DNA of 64,000 nucleotides from Pseudomonas psychrophila (GCF_001043005.1 NZ_JYKZ01000005.1:302958-366957), one strand, 5' to 3'; positions 52,517 to 62,317 are shown, counted from the first letter of the stretch. Notes: generated by a model from the sequence alone, not told the origin. Numbers and translations are program-made.

Positions 52517-53308
52517 ATGCCCTCGATCTTGTATTCCGTTGATGTCAATTCCTGGTACCTGTTGGTCTCCATGCTGCTGGGTTTATGCGTGGCGGCTTTT
52601 GCGGGGAAGATGACCTGGGGTCAAACAGTCAGGCGTGACGCTGCGTTTGATGATGAATTGAAAGTCGTACTGGGTGGGACGCTGTCCATGTTTGGTTTGC
52701 TCATGGGCTTCATTCTTTCGTTTGCAATAAGTGGTCTGAACACCCGGATGACGGCTGAAGAAAATGAGGCCATTGCCATTGGCAACGCCTTCCAGCGTAC
52801 AACGTTGCTGAGCGAGTCCCAGCAAGAGCAAGCCGAAAAAATGCTGATGGACTACCTGGCTATCCGCATTTCATTCTTTGCCACGGAGGATGACGACCAA
52901 CGCGCAGCCATCCGGTTGGACTCCATTAAAATGCAATCGCACATGTGGGCTTTGATCAGCAAAATTGCCAAGGAAAAACCCAGTTCGGTGATTGTCACGG
53001 CCCTTAACGCCACGAATGAGTTGTATGTGTCGCAACAAAAGACGATGGCCAGCTGGCGGCCTCAAATACCCGGTGTGGCGTGGGCGCTATTGATCCTGTT
53101 TGCCATCTGCTCCAACTTTTTGATTGGCTACAACGTCAAGGGCAGCCGGGGTGGAAACACCCTGGTCTGTGTGATGCCGATCTTCACAGCCTTGGCGTTA
53201 TTCATGATTGCGGAAATTGACGTTCCGGGCAAAGGCATCATTCAGGTAGTTCCGGATAACTTGAGGGCTCTTATTGTGACCCTGGAACACGGTGGGCTGA
53301 CTTTATAA
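52517..53308 (+). CDS. DUF4239-like membrane protein
   Basis: Inner-membrane protein of 263 residues with two N-terminal helices (YLLVSMLLGLCVAAFAG; SMFGLLMGFILSFAISG), a cytoplasmic helical region of about 100 residues, and two C-terminal helices (VAWALLILFAICSNFLIGY; VCVMPIFTALALFMIAEID). The arrangement is that of DUF4239, a bestrophin-like group of unknown function. Divergent from the photolyase over the LitR-type box, so possibly light-regulated. Confidence 0.8.
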   Translation: MPSILYSVDVNSWYLLVSMLLGLCVAAFAGKMTWGQTVRRDAAFDDELKVVLGGTLSMFGLLMGFILSFAISGLNTRMTAEENEAIAIGNAFQRTTLLSESQQEQAEKMLMDYLAIRISFFATEDDDQRAAIRLDSIKMQSHMWALISKIAKEKPSSVIVTALNATNELYVSQQKTMASWRPQIPGVAWALLILFAICSNFLIGYNVKGSRGGNTLVCVMPIFTALALFMIAEIDVPGKGIIQVVPDNLRALIVTLEHGGLTL

Positions 53309-53423
53309 CAAGCTAAAGCTGCTTGCTTTAGAGGCACTTGATAATAAGTGCTCAAGCGTGGCGCCCCCTTGCCTGTCTTGTGTTCTGGTAGGGAGGTGCC
53401 TATGGAATCCGGGGTAATACACC

Positions 53424-54302
53424 ATGAATAACGATCACAAACCCGCCAGGCCCATCTTTGACCTGGACATGCTCAGAACGATGGTGATGGTCGCCGATTG
53501 CGGCAGTTTCACCACCGCTGCAACCAGACTGCACTCCACTCAATCCACCGTCAGCCAGAAGGTGCGCCGGTTGGAGGAACTTGTGGGGCACCAGTTGCTT
53601 GATCGAAGCAGCCGGGAAATACATCCCACTGATGCCGGCATCATCCTGCTGGGGTATGCGCGTCATCTTCTGGCCGTGAGCAATCAGTTGGGCGAGGCGC
53701 TTTCAAGCGGGATGAGCGTCACCATACGCCTCGGTGTGCCAGATGATTTCGCCGCAAGCAACACCATGCCCGTGTTGGCAGCCTTCAATCGCAAGCACCC
53801 CAAGGTGAAGCTCGAAATCATCAGTGGATTGAGTGCGGACCTGCTTCGCAGCTATGACCGCGGCGAGCTGGATCTGATCCTGATAAAGCAGCGACGCCAT
53901 AGCCGTGAGGCCAACGCGTGCCGTTCGGAGACCATGGAGTGGATTGACAGCGCAACGCGGCCTTGTTTCGAGCAGGACCCGATTCCTCTGGTGACTTTTC
54001 CGTCACGCGGGCTTTATCGGGATGACATGATCAGCGCGCTCGAAGCCCTTGGCCGTACGTGGCGCATCTGTTTCACGGGCACCAGCCTTGCCAGTATCCA
54101 GGAAGCTGTGGCCAATGGATTCGGAATCAGTCTGCTTCCAACTCGGGCAGTAACCTCGGACCATAAGGTGTTAGGTATCAACGACGGATTGAGCCCGATC
54201 ACCGCATTCGAGATTGCGGTGTTCCATCGACCAACTACCGATCCGGTGGTGGAGGAATTGGCTGATGTGCTTATCCAGATAGTGGATGAAGAGGGGCAGT
54301 GA
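53424..54302 (+). CDS. LysR-type regulator
   Basis: LysR protein of 292 residues: LDMLRTMVMVADCGSFTTAATRLHSTQSTVSQKVRRLEELVG is the helix-turn-helix, followed by an effector domain (VTIRLGVPDDFAASN; GISLLPTRAV). Resembles LysR proteins linked to amidohydrolase or nitrogen-compound genes. It converges with a cytosine-deaminase-like gene 98 bases away and may regulate it. Confidence 0.87.
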   Translation: MNNDHKPARPIFDLDMLRTMVMVADCGSFTTAATRLHSTQSTVSQKVRRLEELVGHQLLDRSSREIHPTDAGIILLGYARHLLAVSNQLGEALSSGMSVTIRLGVPDDFAASNTMPVLAAFNRKHPKVKLEIISGLSADLLRSYDRGELDLILIKQRRHSREANACRSETMEWIDSATRPCFEQDPIPLVTFPSRGLYRDDMISALEALGRTWRICFTGTSLASIQEAVANGFGISLLPTRAVTSDHKVLGINDGLSPITAFEIAVFHRPTTDPVVEELADVLIQIVDEEGQ

Positions 54303-54400
54303 GTGTGTTGATTTAACTGCCTGTCGAGCGAGACATCAGGCTCCAGCCGATGTATCGCTCAACAGGTTTGGTTATCGATTGAAGGGCATCTGCCTCTCAA

Positions 54401-55621
54401 TCAGCGACGCAGGTCACTCACAACATGGGCAGAGTTCAACCGCAGCTGAGCGGGCCCACCCCAAAACTGACCCTGGCGCACAATGATGCGTTCGTGCGGC
54501 GCTGCGGCCACAGCAGCAGCACCATTAGGCGCCTTGACGACAATAAAGCAGGCTTCATTGCCTGCCTTGAGGCCGTAGTCACTCTTGCCAATGACGGCTG
54601 CACTGGCATCCGTTGCCATGTGTAGTGCGACCTGCAACTCCTCATCGGTGTTGAAACCCGAGCGGTAACTGACCAGCATGGCGCGTTGCAACATGTCGCC
54701 GTTTCCGTATGGCCACCAGGTGTCCTGAACATTGTCATTGCCGGTGAAGACCCTGACTCCGGCGTCCCGCAGACGCAGGACAGGGGGAAAGGCATGATCG
54801 CCTGGCGCGTTGGTCATGATCGAGACCCCCGCAGTAGCCAGCACGTCGGCAATCCGGTCGACCACGGCCGGGGCCACATCTCCAAGCCCGTACGCATGAC
54901 TGACGGCAACGCGTCCGAACATTCCCAGCGCACGGGTGCGCGAGGCGATCCGCTCAAGCTGGGCGATGCAGGTTTCACCAGGCTCGTGCAGGTGGATATC
55001 GATCTTGACGCCATACTTGTCCGCAATGCCGAAAATGATGGCGAGTTGTGCGTCAGCATCACCATCCAGAGTCGTCGGGTCGATGCCCCCGACAACGTGA
55101 GCACCTTCTTGTATGGCTGCTTCAAGCAGCCTGGCAGTCCCTGGGCAACTCACCACCCCAGCTTGAGGGAAGGCAACCAGCTCAATGTCGATCAGGTCCT
55201 TCCATTTATCACGTGCTTGCATCACCGCAAGCAGGTTCGTCAGCCCTGTGGTGGCGTCCACGTCCACGTGACAACGCATGGCGACGGTGCCGAAAGACGC
55301 GACTTGCTGAATCAGTGCATCTGCACGATCCACGATTGGAGGTGCGCTGCAGAGTTCGCGTTTTTCGATGGCCAGACGCTCACGCAGGCTGGATGCAGGC
55401 TGATGGGGGTGCCAGCGGTCGCCGACAAAGCTTTTGTCGAGGTGGATATGGCCGTCCACGAACCCCGGAAGGACCAGATGACCTTCCAGGTCGATAGTCT
55501 CCACATGACCACCCGGCGAGGGCAGGTCCGGACCGATGTGGGTGATCTTGCCGTTGCTCACGGCCATGTTCAAACGTGAACCTTTGGCGTCGACAGCATT
55601 GACGAATAGACGGTCGTTCAT
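54401..55621 (-). CDS. cytosine deaminase-like amidohydrolase
   Basis: Metal-dependent amidohydrolase of 406 residues. Metal and catalytic motifs: GFVDGHIHLDKS (HxH), VDIDIHLHE-type IDIHLHEPGE, VSHAYGL and TGNDNVQD (Asp). This set fits the CodA/cytosine deaminase and related N-acyl or triazine hydrolases. ATG 55619-55621 is used; a longer frame starts at 55663. With two MFS carriers nearby it probably belongs to nucleobase or cyclic amide catabolism; the substrate is not clear. Confidence 0.86.
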   Translation of the reverse strand: MNDRLFVNAVDAKGSRLNMAVSNGKITHIGPDLPSPGGHVETIDLEGHLVLPGFVDGHIHLDKSFVGDRWHPHQPASSLRERLAIEKRELCSAPPIVDRADALIQQVASFGTVAMRCHVDVDATTGLTNLLAVMQARDKWKDLIDIELVAFPQAGVVSCPGTARLLEAAIQEGAHVVGGIDPTTLDGDADAQLAIIFGIADKYGVKIDIHLHEPGETCIAQLERIASRTRALGMFGRVAVSHAYGLGDVAPAVVDRIADVLATAGVSIMTNAPGDHAFPPVLRLRDAGVRVFTGNDNVQDTWWPYGNGDMLQRAMLVSYRSGFNTDEELQVALHMATDASAAVIGKSDYGLKAGNEACFIVVKAPNGAAAVAAAPHERIIVRQGQFWGGPAQLRLNSAHVVSDLRR

Positions 55622-56059
55622 AGTGAATCCTGAAAGTTTAACTGGGCCCACAATAAGAGCCACTTACGGGTCGCCACAAATTAAATATTCGGATGCTTTC
55701 CATTCATTATCCCGATGCCAAGAAGCACGGGGCTGCGCTGTAAGCCGGGGCGATAACAGGCTGCGGTCTGTCATAACCACAGTCACATTATTAATAATCC
55801 AACTACTTTGGATTGCGTTTTTTAACTTTCAATAGGGGGCAAAGCACGTCTAGGATCGGTTGCAAGGACGTGGATGAATCAAGGCCTGCAGGGCGATCCC
55901 GTTCTACCTGGGTTATCCAAAACTACAACAACGAGTGCTGTGTACAGAAGGGTGGCAGCTCATGGCTGCAAGCGCTCTCGATGCCTGGTCGCAATAGAAC
56001 GGCAAGGCTCTATTGAGAGGCAAAAGCTCTATGTTCGCTTAGCGCATCAGGGTCCCATA
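55622..56059. other. divergent promoter region between deaminase and MFS genes
   Basis: About 440 bases. It is A+T-rich around 55660-55840 and contains the palindrome ATTATTAATAAT (55787-55798). An open frame upstream of the MFS gene (from 55874) runs through here but has no signal or family similarity. Confidence 0.4.
55787..55798. promoter_or_regulatory. 12-bp palindrome in the divergent region
   Basis: ATTATTAATAAT, perfect but A+T-only, so it may be a chance match; about 165 bases upstream of the deaminase and 260 bases upstream of the MFS gene. Confidence 0.25.
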
Positions 56060-57226
56060 ATGAATAGCAATCCCAAGATACTGCGTGCCTCTCTCATCTT
56101 CATTGCGTGTACGGCGTTTATCGTGTGTGGTGTTCAACCGATTTTCATGGGGTTGCTGACTGACCAGCTCGGTCTGTCACTCGATCAGCAAGGCTGGGTT
56201 GTTTCCATAGAAATGGTCGGGATGACCTTGGGCACCATTATTTGTCCGCCGCTGATGAAGCGTTACAGCGGAAGAAACTTATGCCTCTACACCGGCATGC
56301 TCTGTGTGGCACTCAGCGTCGCTACGGCTTGGGCGTCTACAAATAATCTGTTGCTGGTGGTGCGACTGCTTGCCGGGACCTGCGCGGGCTTGATCTACGC
56401 ATATGCCGTGTCGACGCTAGGCCGCCTTCCTAATCAGGATCGCTCATTCGGGTTGATGCTGCTTTTGCAAACCCCCGAGTATTCGTTTTTCTCCGCAGCA
56501 TTGCCCATTCTCGCGGTACAAAGCGGGATCGTTACTGCTCTGTGCTCTTTCGGGCTGTGGTACGTCTTGATCTGTGTCGCCAGCCTGGCGCTTCCACGCA
56601 GTGTTGCGGGCTCCAGTGTGACGCTGCACAAGGTTGCCGCTCAGGACGGCTCGTCCAGAGAAGGGCGCAGCGCGCTGGTCGGAATGCTGTTTATGCAAAT
56701 CGCCATCTACTGCGTGTGGGGCTTCATTGATCAGTTGGCGCGTGATCAGGGGATCTCAAGCGTTGATATTGGCTGGGCTTTCGGTCTTTCTGCAATCGCC
56801 GGCCTGCCGGGCGCCGCGCTTCCCAGCCTGCTGGGAGGACGTGTCAATCGACGCTTGATGATTAGCCTGGGCTTGCTGTCCGTCTTTGTCTCGATCGCCA
56901 TGCTCACCTCGTACACGCGCACGCCCACTCAACTGTTCGCCGCATTGTTCCTGTTGCAGTTCGGTTGGGTACTCGCGCTGTGTTACTACATGGCGTTGAT
57001 TACCACGAACGATCCCACCGGAAAACTCACTCCCCTGGTCAGCATCACGCTGATGGGCGCTGCTGCCGTCACCCCGGCTGCAATAGCGCTTCTGGTGCAA
57101 GGCTCCAATCACCAACTGATCTTCATACTCGGCACAGGTGCACTGCTGGCGGCATTTGCGGTGACCTGCCTTGGCGGGCATGGGAAGGGCATGGGGCAAC
57201 CGCTGCCTGTCCCAGGATCGGATTAA
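56060..57226 (+). CDS. MFS transporter
   Basis: Twelve-helix carrier of 388 residues beginning MNSNPKILRASLIFIACTAF. The N-half has GLLTDQLGLSLDQQGWVVSIEMVGMTLGTI and the loop MKRYSGRNL that links helices 2 and 3. ATG 56060 with AGGG upstream is chosen over the far upstream start at 55874, whose 62 extra residues are hydrophilic. Divergent from the deaminase gene; cargo unknown, possibly a nucleobase-related compound. Confidence 0.82.
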   Translation: MNSNPKILRASLIFIACTAFIVCGVQPIFMGLLTDQLGLSLDQQGWVVSIEMVGMTLGTIICPPLMKRYSGRNLCLYTGMLCVALSVATAWASTNNLLLVVRLLAGTCAGLIYAYAVSTLGRLPNQDRSFGLMLLLQTPEYSFFSAALPILAVQSGIVTALCSFGLWYVLICVASLALPRSVAGSSVTLHKVAAQDGSSREGRSALVGMLFMQIAIYCVWGFIDQLARDQGISSVDIGWAFGLSAIAGLPGAALPSLLGGRVNRRLMISLGLLSVFVSIAMLTSYTRTPTQLFAALFLLQFGWVLALCYYMALITTNDPTGKLTPLVSITLMGAAAVTPAAIALLVQGSNHQLIFILGTGALLAAFAVTCLGGHGKGMGQPLPVPGSD

Positions 57227-57302
57227 CACACCGCGACCCGTGGCAGCGAGTCGGGTCCCGCTGCTGTTCCACCTATTGAACAGATCCCATAAGGTAACTG
57301 TG

Positions 57303-57386
57303 ATGAAACGTGACGTGACACTGATGCACAACGTGCGCTTGAGCCCGCGCCCGCTCCGACAGGAAAGAAGTGCGCGCCATGACTGA
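57303..57386 (+). CDS. possible 27-residue upstream peptide
   Basis: ATG 57303 with AAGG 8 bases upstream opens a 27-codon frame (MKRDVTLMHNVRLSPRPLRQ and seven more) whose stop lies 17 bases inside the next MFS gene. It resembles a leader peptide that could couple translation to that gene. No family similarity seen; could be chance. Confidence 0.35.
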   Translation: MKRDVTLMHNVRLSPRPLRQERSARHD

Positions 57387-58599
57387 GCGCGCGCCTGCTT
57401 TCATCGCCGCGGGCGTACCGCGTGCAGGTAAGGTGTCACTCGCCGCACTGCTGCTTCTGGTGCTGCTTGGCTTGAATTTGCGACCGTTTTTGACGTCGGT
57501 GGGCCCTGTACTCGATTTGGTGCGTGCCGACATTGGTCTCGATTTTCGCGCCGCCGCCATGCTCACCACATTGCCCTTCGTACTAATGGGCTTGATGGCC
57601 TTTATTGGTATAGGTGTGGCCCGTCGTTTTGGAGAAAGGCAGGCGCTGACTGGCGCATTGTTGCTGTTGATGCTCGGATGTGTGTCTCGGGCCGTGGTCA
57701 AGGATGGAGCGCAGTTGATCGCCTGCGCCGGTATCGCGGGCACCGGTGTGGCTGTGATTCAGGCCTTGGTGCCGGGTATCGCCAAACGTTGGTTTCCTCA
57801 ACAGATTGCGATGGCGATGGGGCTCTACTCGGCGGCATTGGTCGGGGGCGGGGCGCTTGGCTCGCTGGCAAGTACCTGGTTGAACTCATATGGCGGCTGG
57901 AGGTTGGGGCTTTCCATATGGGCGTTACCAGCGCTTGCTGTGCTCCTGCTTTGGCTGCTGTGCGCGCCACGCACCCCCCCTCAAGCTACTGGCGGACCTG
58001 CACCGGTATTGTCCAGATTCTTCAGGAATAAGCGGGCCTGGCAGTTGGCTGTTTACTTTGGGCTCACCAACAGCGGCTATTCAAGTCTGGTGGCATGGCT
58101 CCCGTCCTTCTACCAGCAGCAGAGCATGGGCCTGCAGGCGTCGGGCAACCTGCTCGCCTGGTTGGCGATGTTCCAGGCGACGGCGGCATTCGCCATGCCG
58201 ATGCTGGCACGGCGCAGCGCAGATCGACGCGGGCCCTTATTGCTCACAATAGCGCTGCAGACCGTGGGTTTCGCCGGCTTCGCCCTTGCACCCAACGCAG
58301 CGCCCTGGGTCTGGGTGGCCCTTGCGGGGTTTGGCCTCGGCGGATTCTTCTCGCTCAGCCTGATTGTCGCGCTCGACCATTTGCCCGGTGCCCAAGCGGC
58401 TGGCACCTTGGCGGCCTTCGTCCAGGGGGTTGGTTTCTTGCTCGCATCCAGCGCTCCCTGGTTGATCGGCTGGTTGCTCGATTCCGGTGGCAGCTTCATC
58501 ACGGGCTGGTGGTTACACATTGGGGTACTGGTAGTAATGGCGGTGCTGACACTCAACTTCTCTCCAGCAGGCTACCGACGAAGCATGGGAGAGAGGTGA
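57370..58599 (+). CDS. CynX/NimT-family MFS transporter
   Basis: Twelve-helix carrier of 409 residues with the CynX group hallmark LLGLNLRPFLTSVGPVLDLVR and LPFVLMGLMAFIGIGVARRFGERQAL. GTG 57370 is used because AGGA lies 5 bases upstream; ATG 57379 is the alternative. Family members carry cyanate, nitroimidazoles or other small molecules. It follows the other MFS gene by 143 bases. Confidence 0.85.
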   Translation: MRAMTERAPAFIAAGVPRAGKVSLAALLLLVLLGLNLRPFLTSVGPVLDLVRADIGLDFRAAAMLTTLPFVLMGLMAFIGIGVARRFGERQALTGALLLLMLGCVSRAVVKDGAQLIACAGIAGTGVAVIQALVPGIAKRWFPQQIAMAMGLYSAALVGGGALGSLASTWLNSYGGWRLGLSIWALPALAVLLLWLLCAPRTPPQATGGPAPVLSRFFRNKRAWQLAVYFGLTNSGYSSLVAWLPSFYQQQSMGLQASGNLLAWLAMFQATAAFAMPMLARRSADRRGPLLLTIALQTVGFAGFALAPNAAPWVWVALAGFGLGGFFSLSLIVALDHLPGAQAAGTLAAFVQGVGFLLASSAPWLIGWLLDSGGSFITGWWLHIGVLVVMAVLTLNFSPAGYRRSMGER

Positions 58600-58675
58600 G
58601 CCAGGTTCAACCAGGCATGCCGCGCGTCCGGGTTTTGCAGGCGCTACGTGATCGAACGCCGCCTCGTTCCAGTCG

Positions 58676-59566
58676 TCATTGCTCCCACTGTTCCAGCAAT
58701 ATGGCGACGAATTTTTCCGCTGCTGGCGACAGTGACGCGCCTCGCCGGTAGACCAGGCCCAACGACCGGTTCACAACGGGATCTATCAGCGGGACGCTCA
58801 CCAGCGTTGGATGATCCACTGCCGGCATTGCAAGGCTGGGCATGGCCGATACTCCCAGGCCAGCTTCCACCAGGCCAAGCGACGTCGATAGGTGCTGCAC
58901 CTCATAGAACCACTGCGGACGCCAGCTCAAGCCCGACAGGGCGTGGTCAAGCAGCATCCGGTTGCCGCTCAGGCGACCGACCCCGATAAGACGGTAATTG
59001 CTGAGTTCAGCCCAGGACACCGAGCTGCGCTCTGCCAGCTCATGATCGCGTCGGCAAGCCAGGACAAAAGGCTCGTTCACCAACGGCACGAACTCAATGT
59101 CCGGGTGCTGGCCGCTCATCATATTGATGCCAAAGTCGGCTTCACCGCGCAGAACAGCCTCCAGTCCTTCGTTCGCACTCAGATCTAGAAGCCGGATGCG
59201 GATTTGTGGATAGCGCTCGTTATAAAGGCGTATCACCGACGGGAGAAAGTAAAAGGCTGCTGTCGGGATGCAGGCCAGCGTTACACGGCCGCTCTGGCGC
59301 TCTGCCAGCTCCCGGATGTTGAGAATCGAATCGTCGAAGTCATCCAGCAGGCGTCGAGCCTTGGGCAGAAAGTCCCGCCCAACGCTTGTAAGGCTGACTC
59401 GTCGAGTCGTACGGTCAAGAAGCGCTGTTCCTAATCCGTCTTCGAGCTTTTTCATCCTGCGGCTTAACGCCGGCTGGGAAAGATGCAACGCATCCGCAGC
59501 CTCGTGAAAGCTGCCAAGTTCTGCGATTTTCACGAAAGATCGTATGTCGTTCAGCTCATAATTCAT
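58676..59566 (-). CDS. LysR-type regulator of the tricarboxylate cluster
   Basis: LysR protein of 296 residues; helix-turn-helix SFVKIAELGSFHEAADALHLSQPALSRRMKKLE and an effector domain (LSANEGLEAVLRGEADFGI). ATG 59564-59566 gives the family start. Divergent from the PrpF/GalD gene with 166 bases between them, so it is the probable activator of that operon. Confidence 0.88.
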   Translation of the reverse strand: MNYELNDIRSFVKIAELGSFHEAADALHLSQPALSRRMKKLEDGLGTALLDRTTRRVSLTSVGRDFLPKARRLLDDFDDSILNIRELAERQSGRVTLACIPTAAFYFLPSVIRLYNERYPQIRIRLLDLSANEGLEAVLRGEADFGINMMSGQHPDIEFVPLVNEPFVLACRRDHELAERSSVSWAELSNYRLIGVGRLSGNRMLLDHALSGLSWRPQWFYEVQHLSTSLGLVEAGLGVSAMPSLAMPAVDHPTLVSVPLIDPVVNRSLGLVYRRGASLSPAAEKFVAILLEQWEQ

Positions 59567-59732
59567 GATTTTGATCCAGGCCGAAGAGAAGGGTGCGTTC
59601 AAATCATCCTAAATTTATCATTCGTCAAACGCAATAATCCGGCCGATATTTGCATTGGAAACAATTTTCGAAGCCTGCGACTCTTGCTTCCAAGACATCA
59701 ATCACCCGGATTGATCAACAAGAGTCCGTCCC

Positions 59733-60815
59733 ATGCAAAGAATTCCCTGTGTGCTAATGCGCGGTGGTACCTCCAAGGGCCCGGTATTTCTCGCCTGGGA
59801 TCTACCGGCTGCAATCGAAGAACGTGACGAGTTGCTGCTCAACCTGATGGGCTCTGGCCACGAACTTGAGATTGACGGTATCGGTGGCGGCAGCCCGCAA
59901 ACCAGCAAAGTGGCGATCGTAAGCCCGTCGCTTCACGCTGACGCTGACGTCGACTATCTGTTCGTTCAGGTCATGGTCTCCCAGCGTCGGGTCGATACCG
60001 CGCCCAATTGCGGCAATATGCTGTGCGCCGTCGGCCCGTTTGCCATCGAGCAGGGGCTGGTGAAAGCGTCCGCCGATGTGACGCGGGTGCGTATTCGCAA
60101 CCTGAACACCGGGACATTTGTAAACGCCGAGGTACAGACCCCTGGCGGCAAGGTCAGCTATGAAGGCGACACTGCCATAGACGGCGTACCGGGCACCGCC
60201 GCGCCTGTGCAACTGACGTTCCTGGACGCTGCTGGCAGCAAGACCGGAAAACTGTTCCCCACCGGGCACATACAGGATGTGATCGACGGTTTTGCGGTGA
60301 CGTGCATCGACATGGCGATGCCGATGATGATCGTCGAGGCCAGCCAGTTGGGTAAACAGGGTGATGAAAGTCCCGCTGAACTGGATGCCGACGTTGAGTT
60401 TCTGCGCCGACTGGAATCCCTGCGCCTGAAAGCCGGTTTGGCAATGGGCCTGGGCGATGTCAGTGACAAAGTGATTCCCAAGCCGGTGCTCGTGTCACCG
60501 GCCAGGTCTGGCGGTACGATTCAGGTCCGCTACTTCATGCCTCACACCTGTCATCGTGCACTGGCAATCACCGGAGCCATTGGCCTGGCGACCGCATGTG
60601 TCACGGAGGGCAGCGTGGTCTCGCAACTGCTGGGCAACGTTGATGAACCCCGTTTGAAACATGTGCGGATTGAACATCCAAGCGGCGGGATAGACGTTGT
60701 ATTGTCTTACACCGGCGCTCGGGAAGAGACCATTCGCGCCTCGGTCGTGCGCACATCGCGCAGGCTGTTCTCCGGTTTTGTTTACGCTACAGCTTCCCAA
60801 CGACTCGCCGGATAA
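59733..60815 (+). CDS. PrpF/GalD-family isomerase (4-oxalomesaconate tautomerase or aconitate isomerase)
   Basis: Enzyme of 360 residues with the diaminopimelate-epimerase-like fold. MQRIPCVLMRGGTSKGPVFLAWDLP and IDGIGGGSPQTSKVAIV, then DTAPNCGNMLCAVGPFAIE, are typical of PrpF and GalD. GalD tautomerises 4-oxalomesaconate in gallate breakdown; PrpF isomerises methylaconitate and also aconitate. No gallate dioxygenase, hydratase or aldolase gene is near; instead a citrate-type carrier and a porin follow, so isomerisation of an unsaturated tricarboxylate such as trans-aconitate seems more likely. Confidence 0.85.
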   Translation: MQRIPCVLMRGGTSKGPVFLAWDLPAAIEERDELLLNLMGSGHELEIDGIGGGSPQTSKVAIVSPSLHADADVDYLFVQVMVSQRRVDTAPNCGNMLCAVGPFAIEQGLVKASADVTRVRIRNLNTGTFVNAEVQTPGGKVSYEGDTAIDGVPGTAAPVQLTFLDAAGSKTGKLFPTGHIQDVIDGFAVTCIDMAMPMMIVEASQLGKQGDESPAELDADVEFLRRLESLRLKAGLAMGLGDVSDKVIPKPVLVSPARSGGTIQVRYFMPHTCHRALAITGAIGLATACVTEGSVVSQLLGNVDEPRLKHVRIEHPSGGIDVVLSYTGAREETIRASVVRTSRRLFSGFVYATASQRLAG

Positions 60816-60925
60816 TTTCCCCCAGGTCATTGCCGCTTTTGCATCAGCACACCGCCAGACATCGTTGGTTCATGTCGTCCGGCGGGAATGGGGTCGTGCG
60901 CCTTTGCGCCGGCCGCACTCATTAT

Positions 60926-60938
60926 AAAAACAAGAGAA
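60926..60938 (+). promoter_or_regulatory. candidate Hfq/Crc motif before the CitM-like gene
   Basis: AAAAACAAGAGAA, ending 7 bases before the start codon. Confidence 0.45.
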
Positions 60939-60945
60939 TTGACCT

Positions 60946-62250
60946 ATGCTCGCATTTCTTGGTTTGGCCATGGTGGTCGTCTTCACCTTCCTGATAATGA
61001 CCAAACGGCTGTCACCCATAGTAGCGCTTGTTGTCGTGCCGATCGTATTTGCCGTCATTGGCGGTTTTGGCGGCACCACCGGCAAAATGATGCTTGATGG
61101 CCTGAAAATGGTGGCGCCTTCAGCTGCGCTCCTGTTGTTTGCCATCCTGTTCTTCGGCTTGATGATTGATGCAGGCTTGTTCGACCCGCTGATCCGAAAA
61201 ATCCTCAAGCGCGTCAATGGCGACCCGATGAAAATCGCGGTCGGCACTGCACTGCTGTCATTGCTGGTCGCACTCGACGGCGACGGTACAACCACCTACA
61301 TGATCACCTGCGCTGCGATGTTGCCGTTGTACAAGCGCATTGGCATGAACCCGATGGTTCTGGCAACCATCGCCATGTTGTCCTTGAGCATCATGAGCGG
61401 CATGTCTCCTTGGGGCGGACCTGCTACCAGGGCCATCGCGGCCCTGGGCCTGGACGCCGGCGAATACTTCGTGCCGATGCTGCCGACGATGATCGGAGGC
61501 GCCATGTGGGTGGTCTTCACGGCCTTCTTGCTGGGTCGTGGCGAGCGCAAGCGCATTGGCAATATCCAATTGCAAAGCGGCGGAGGTAATTGCTACATCA
61601 AGGCCATCCTTGAAGACACACCGTACAAGCGCCCCAAGCGGGCCTACATCAACCTGCTGCTGGTGATCGCGGTGATGGTTGCGCTGGTGATGGGGATCAT
61701 GCACTCCGCGATCCTGTTTCTGATCGGATTTGTCCTGGCATTGATGATCAACTACCCGCAACTGGATATTCAGAAAGAACGAATCCTGGCCCACTCCGGC
61801 AATGCGATGACCGTGGTGTTGCTGGTGTTTGCCGCTGGCATCTTTGCCGGGATCTTCTCGGGCACTAAGATGGTCGATGCTCTGGCTCAAACGCTGGTGG
61901 ACTGGATTCCTCCGTCCTGGGGGCATCTGTTCCCGCTGGTGGTGGCGATCACCAGCATGCCGCTGACGTTCGTCCTTTCCAACGATGCTTACTACTTCGG
62001 GGTGGTGCCGATCCTGGCCAATGCGGCGGCGGCCTATGGCATTGACCCCCTTGAAATCGCCCGTGCGTCGGTCCTCGGCCAGCCCGTGCACCTCATGAGC
62101 CCGCTTGTGGCTTCGACGTTGCTGCTGGTGGGCATGGTTGACCGTGATATCGGCGACTTCCAGAAAGCCACCGTCAAATGGGCGGTGCTGACCTCCCTTG
62201 TGATTACGGCACTGGCCTTGCTGACCGGGGCGATAAGCCTCTTCTCCTGA
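60946..62250 (+). CDS. CitMHS-family citrate/tricarboxylate transporter
   Basis: Inner-membrane carrier of 434 residues with 11-12 helices. MLAFLGLAMVVVFTFLIMTKRLSPIVALV, the acidic ALDGDGTTTYMITC and GMSPWGGPATRA re-entrant segments, and LTFVLSNDAYYFGVVPILA fit the CitMHS family, which imports citrate as a metal complex. Located between a PrpF-type isomerase gene and an OprD porin gene in one orientation, so it is the inner-membrane step for the same tricarboxylate. Confidence 0.92.
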   Translation: MLAFLGLAMVVVFTFLIMTKRLSPIVALVVVPIVFAVIGGFGGTTGKMMLDGLKMVAPSAALLLFAILFFGLMIDAGLFDPLIRKILKRVNGDPMKIAVGTALLSLLVALDGDGTTTYMITCAAMLPLYKRIGMNPMVLATIAMLSLSIMSGMSPWGGPATRAIAALGLDAGEYFVPMLPTMIGGAMWVVFTAFLLGRGERKRIGNIQLQSGGGNCYIKAILEDTPYKRPKRAYINLLLVIAVMVALVMGIMHSAILFLIGFVLALMINYPQLDIQKERILAHSGNAMTVVLLVFAAGIFAGIFSGTKMVDALAQTLVDWIPPSWGHLFPLVVAITSMPLTFVLSNDAYYFGVVPILANAAAAYGIDPLEIARASVLGQPVHLMSPLVASTLLLVGMVDRDIGDFQKATVKWAVLTSLVITALALLTGAISLFS

Positions 62251-62317
62251 TCCACCCAGGCATCCTGCTTTTTATCGACGCGCCTCGAGGGTGAGGCGTG
62301 CGCAGTCCTGCACCCCA

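Noticed and set aside
59733..60815. Gallate pathway gene galD
   Set aside because: The family fits, but none of the gallate genes accompany it, while tricarboxylate transport genes do. The specific symbol was withheld.
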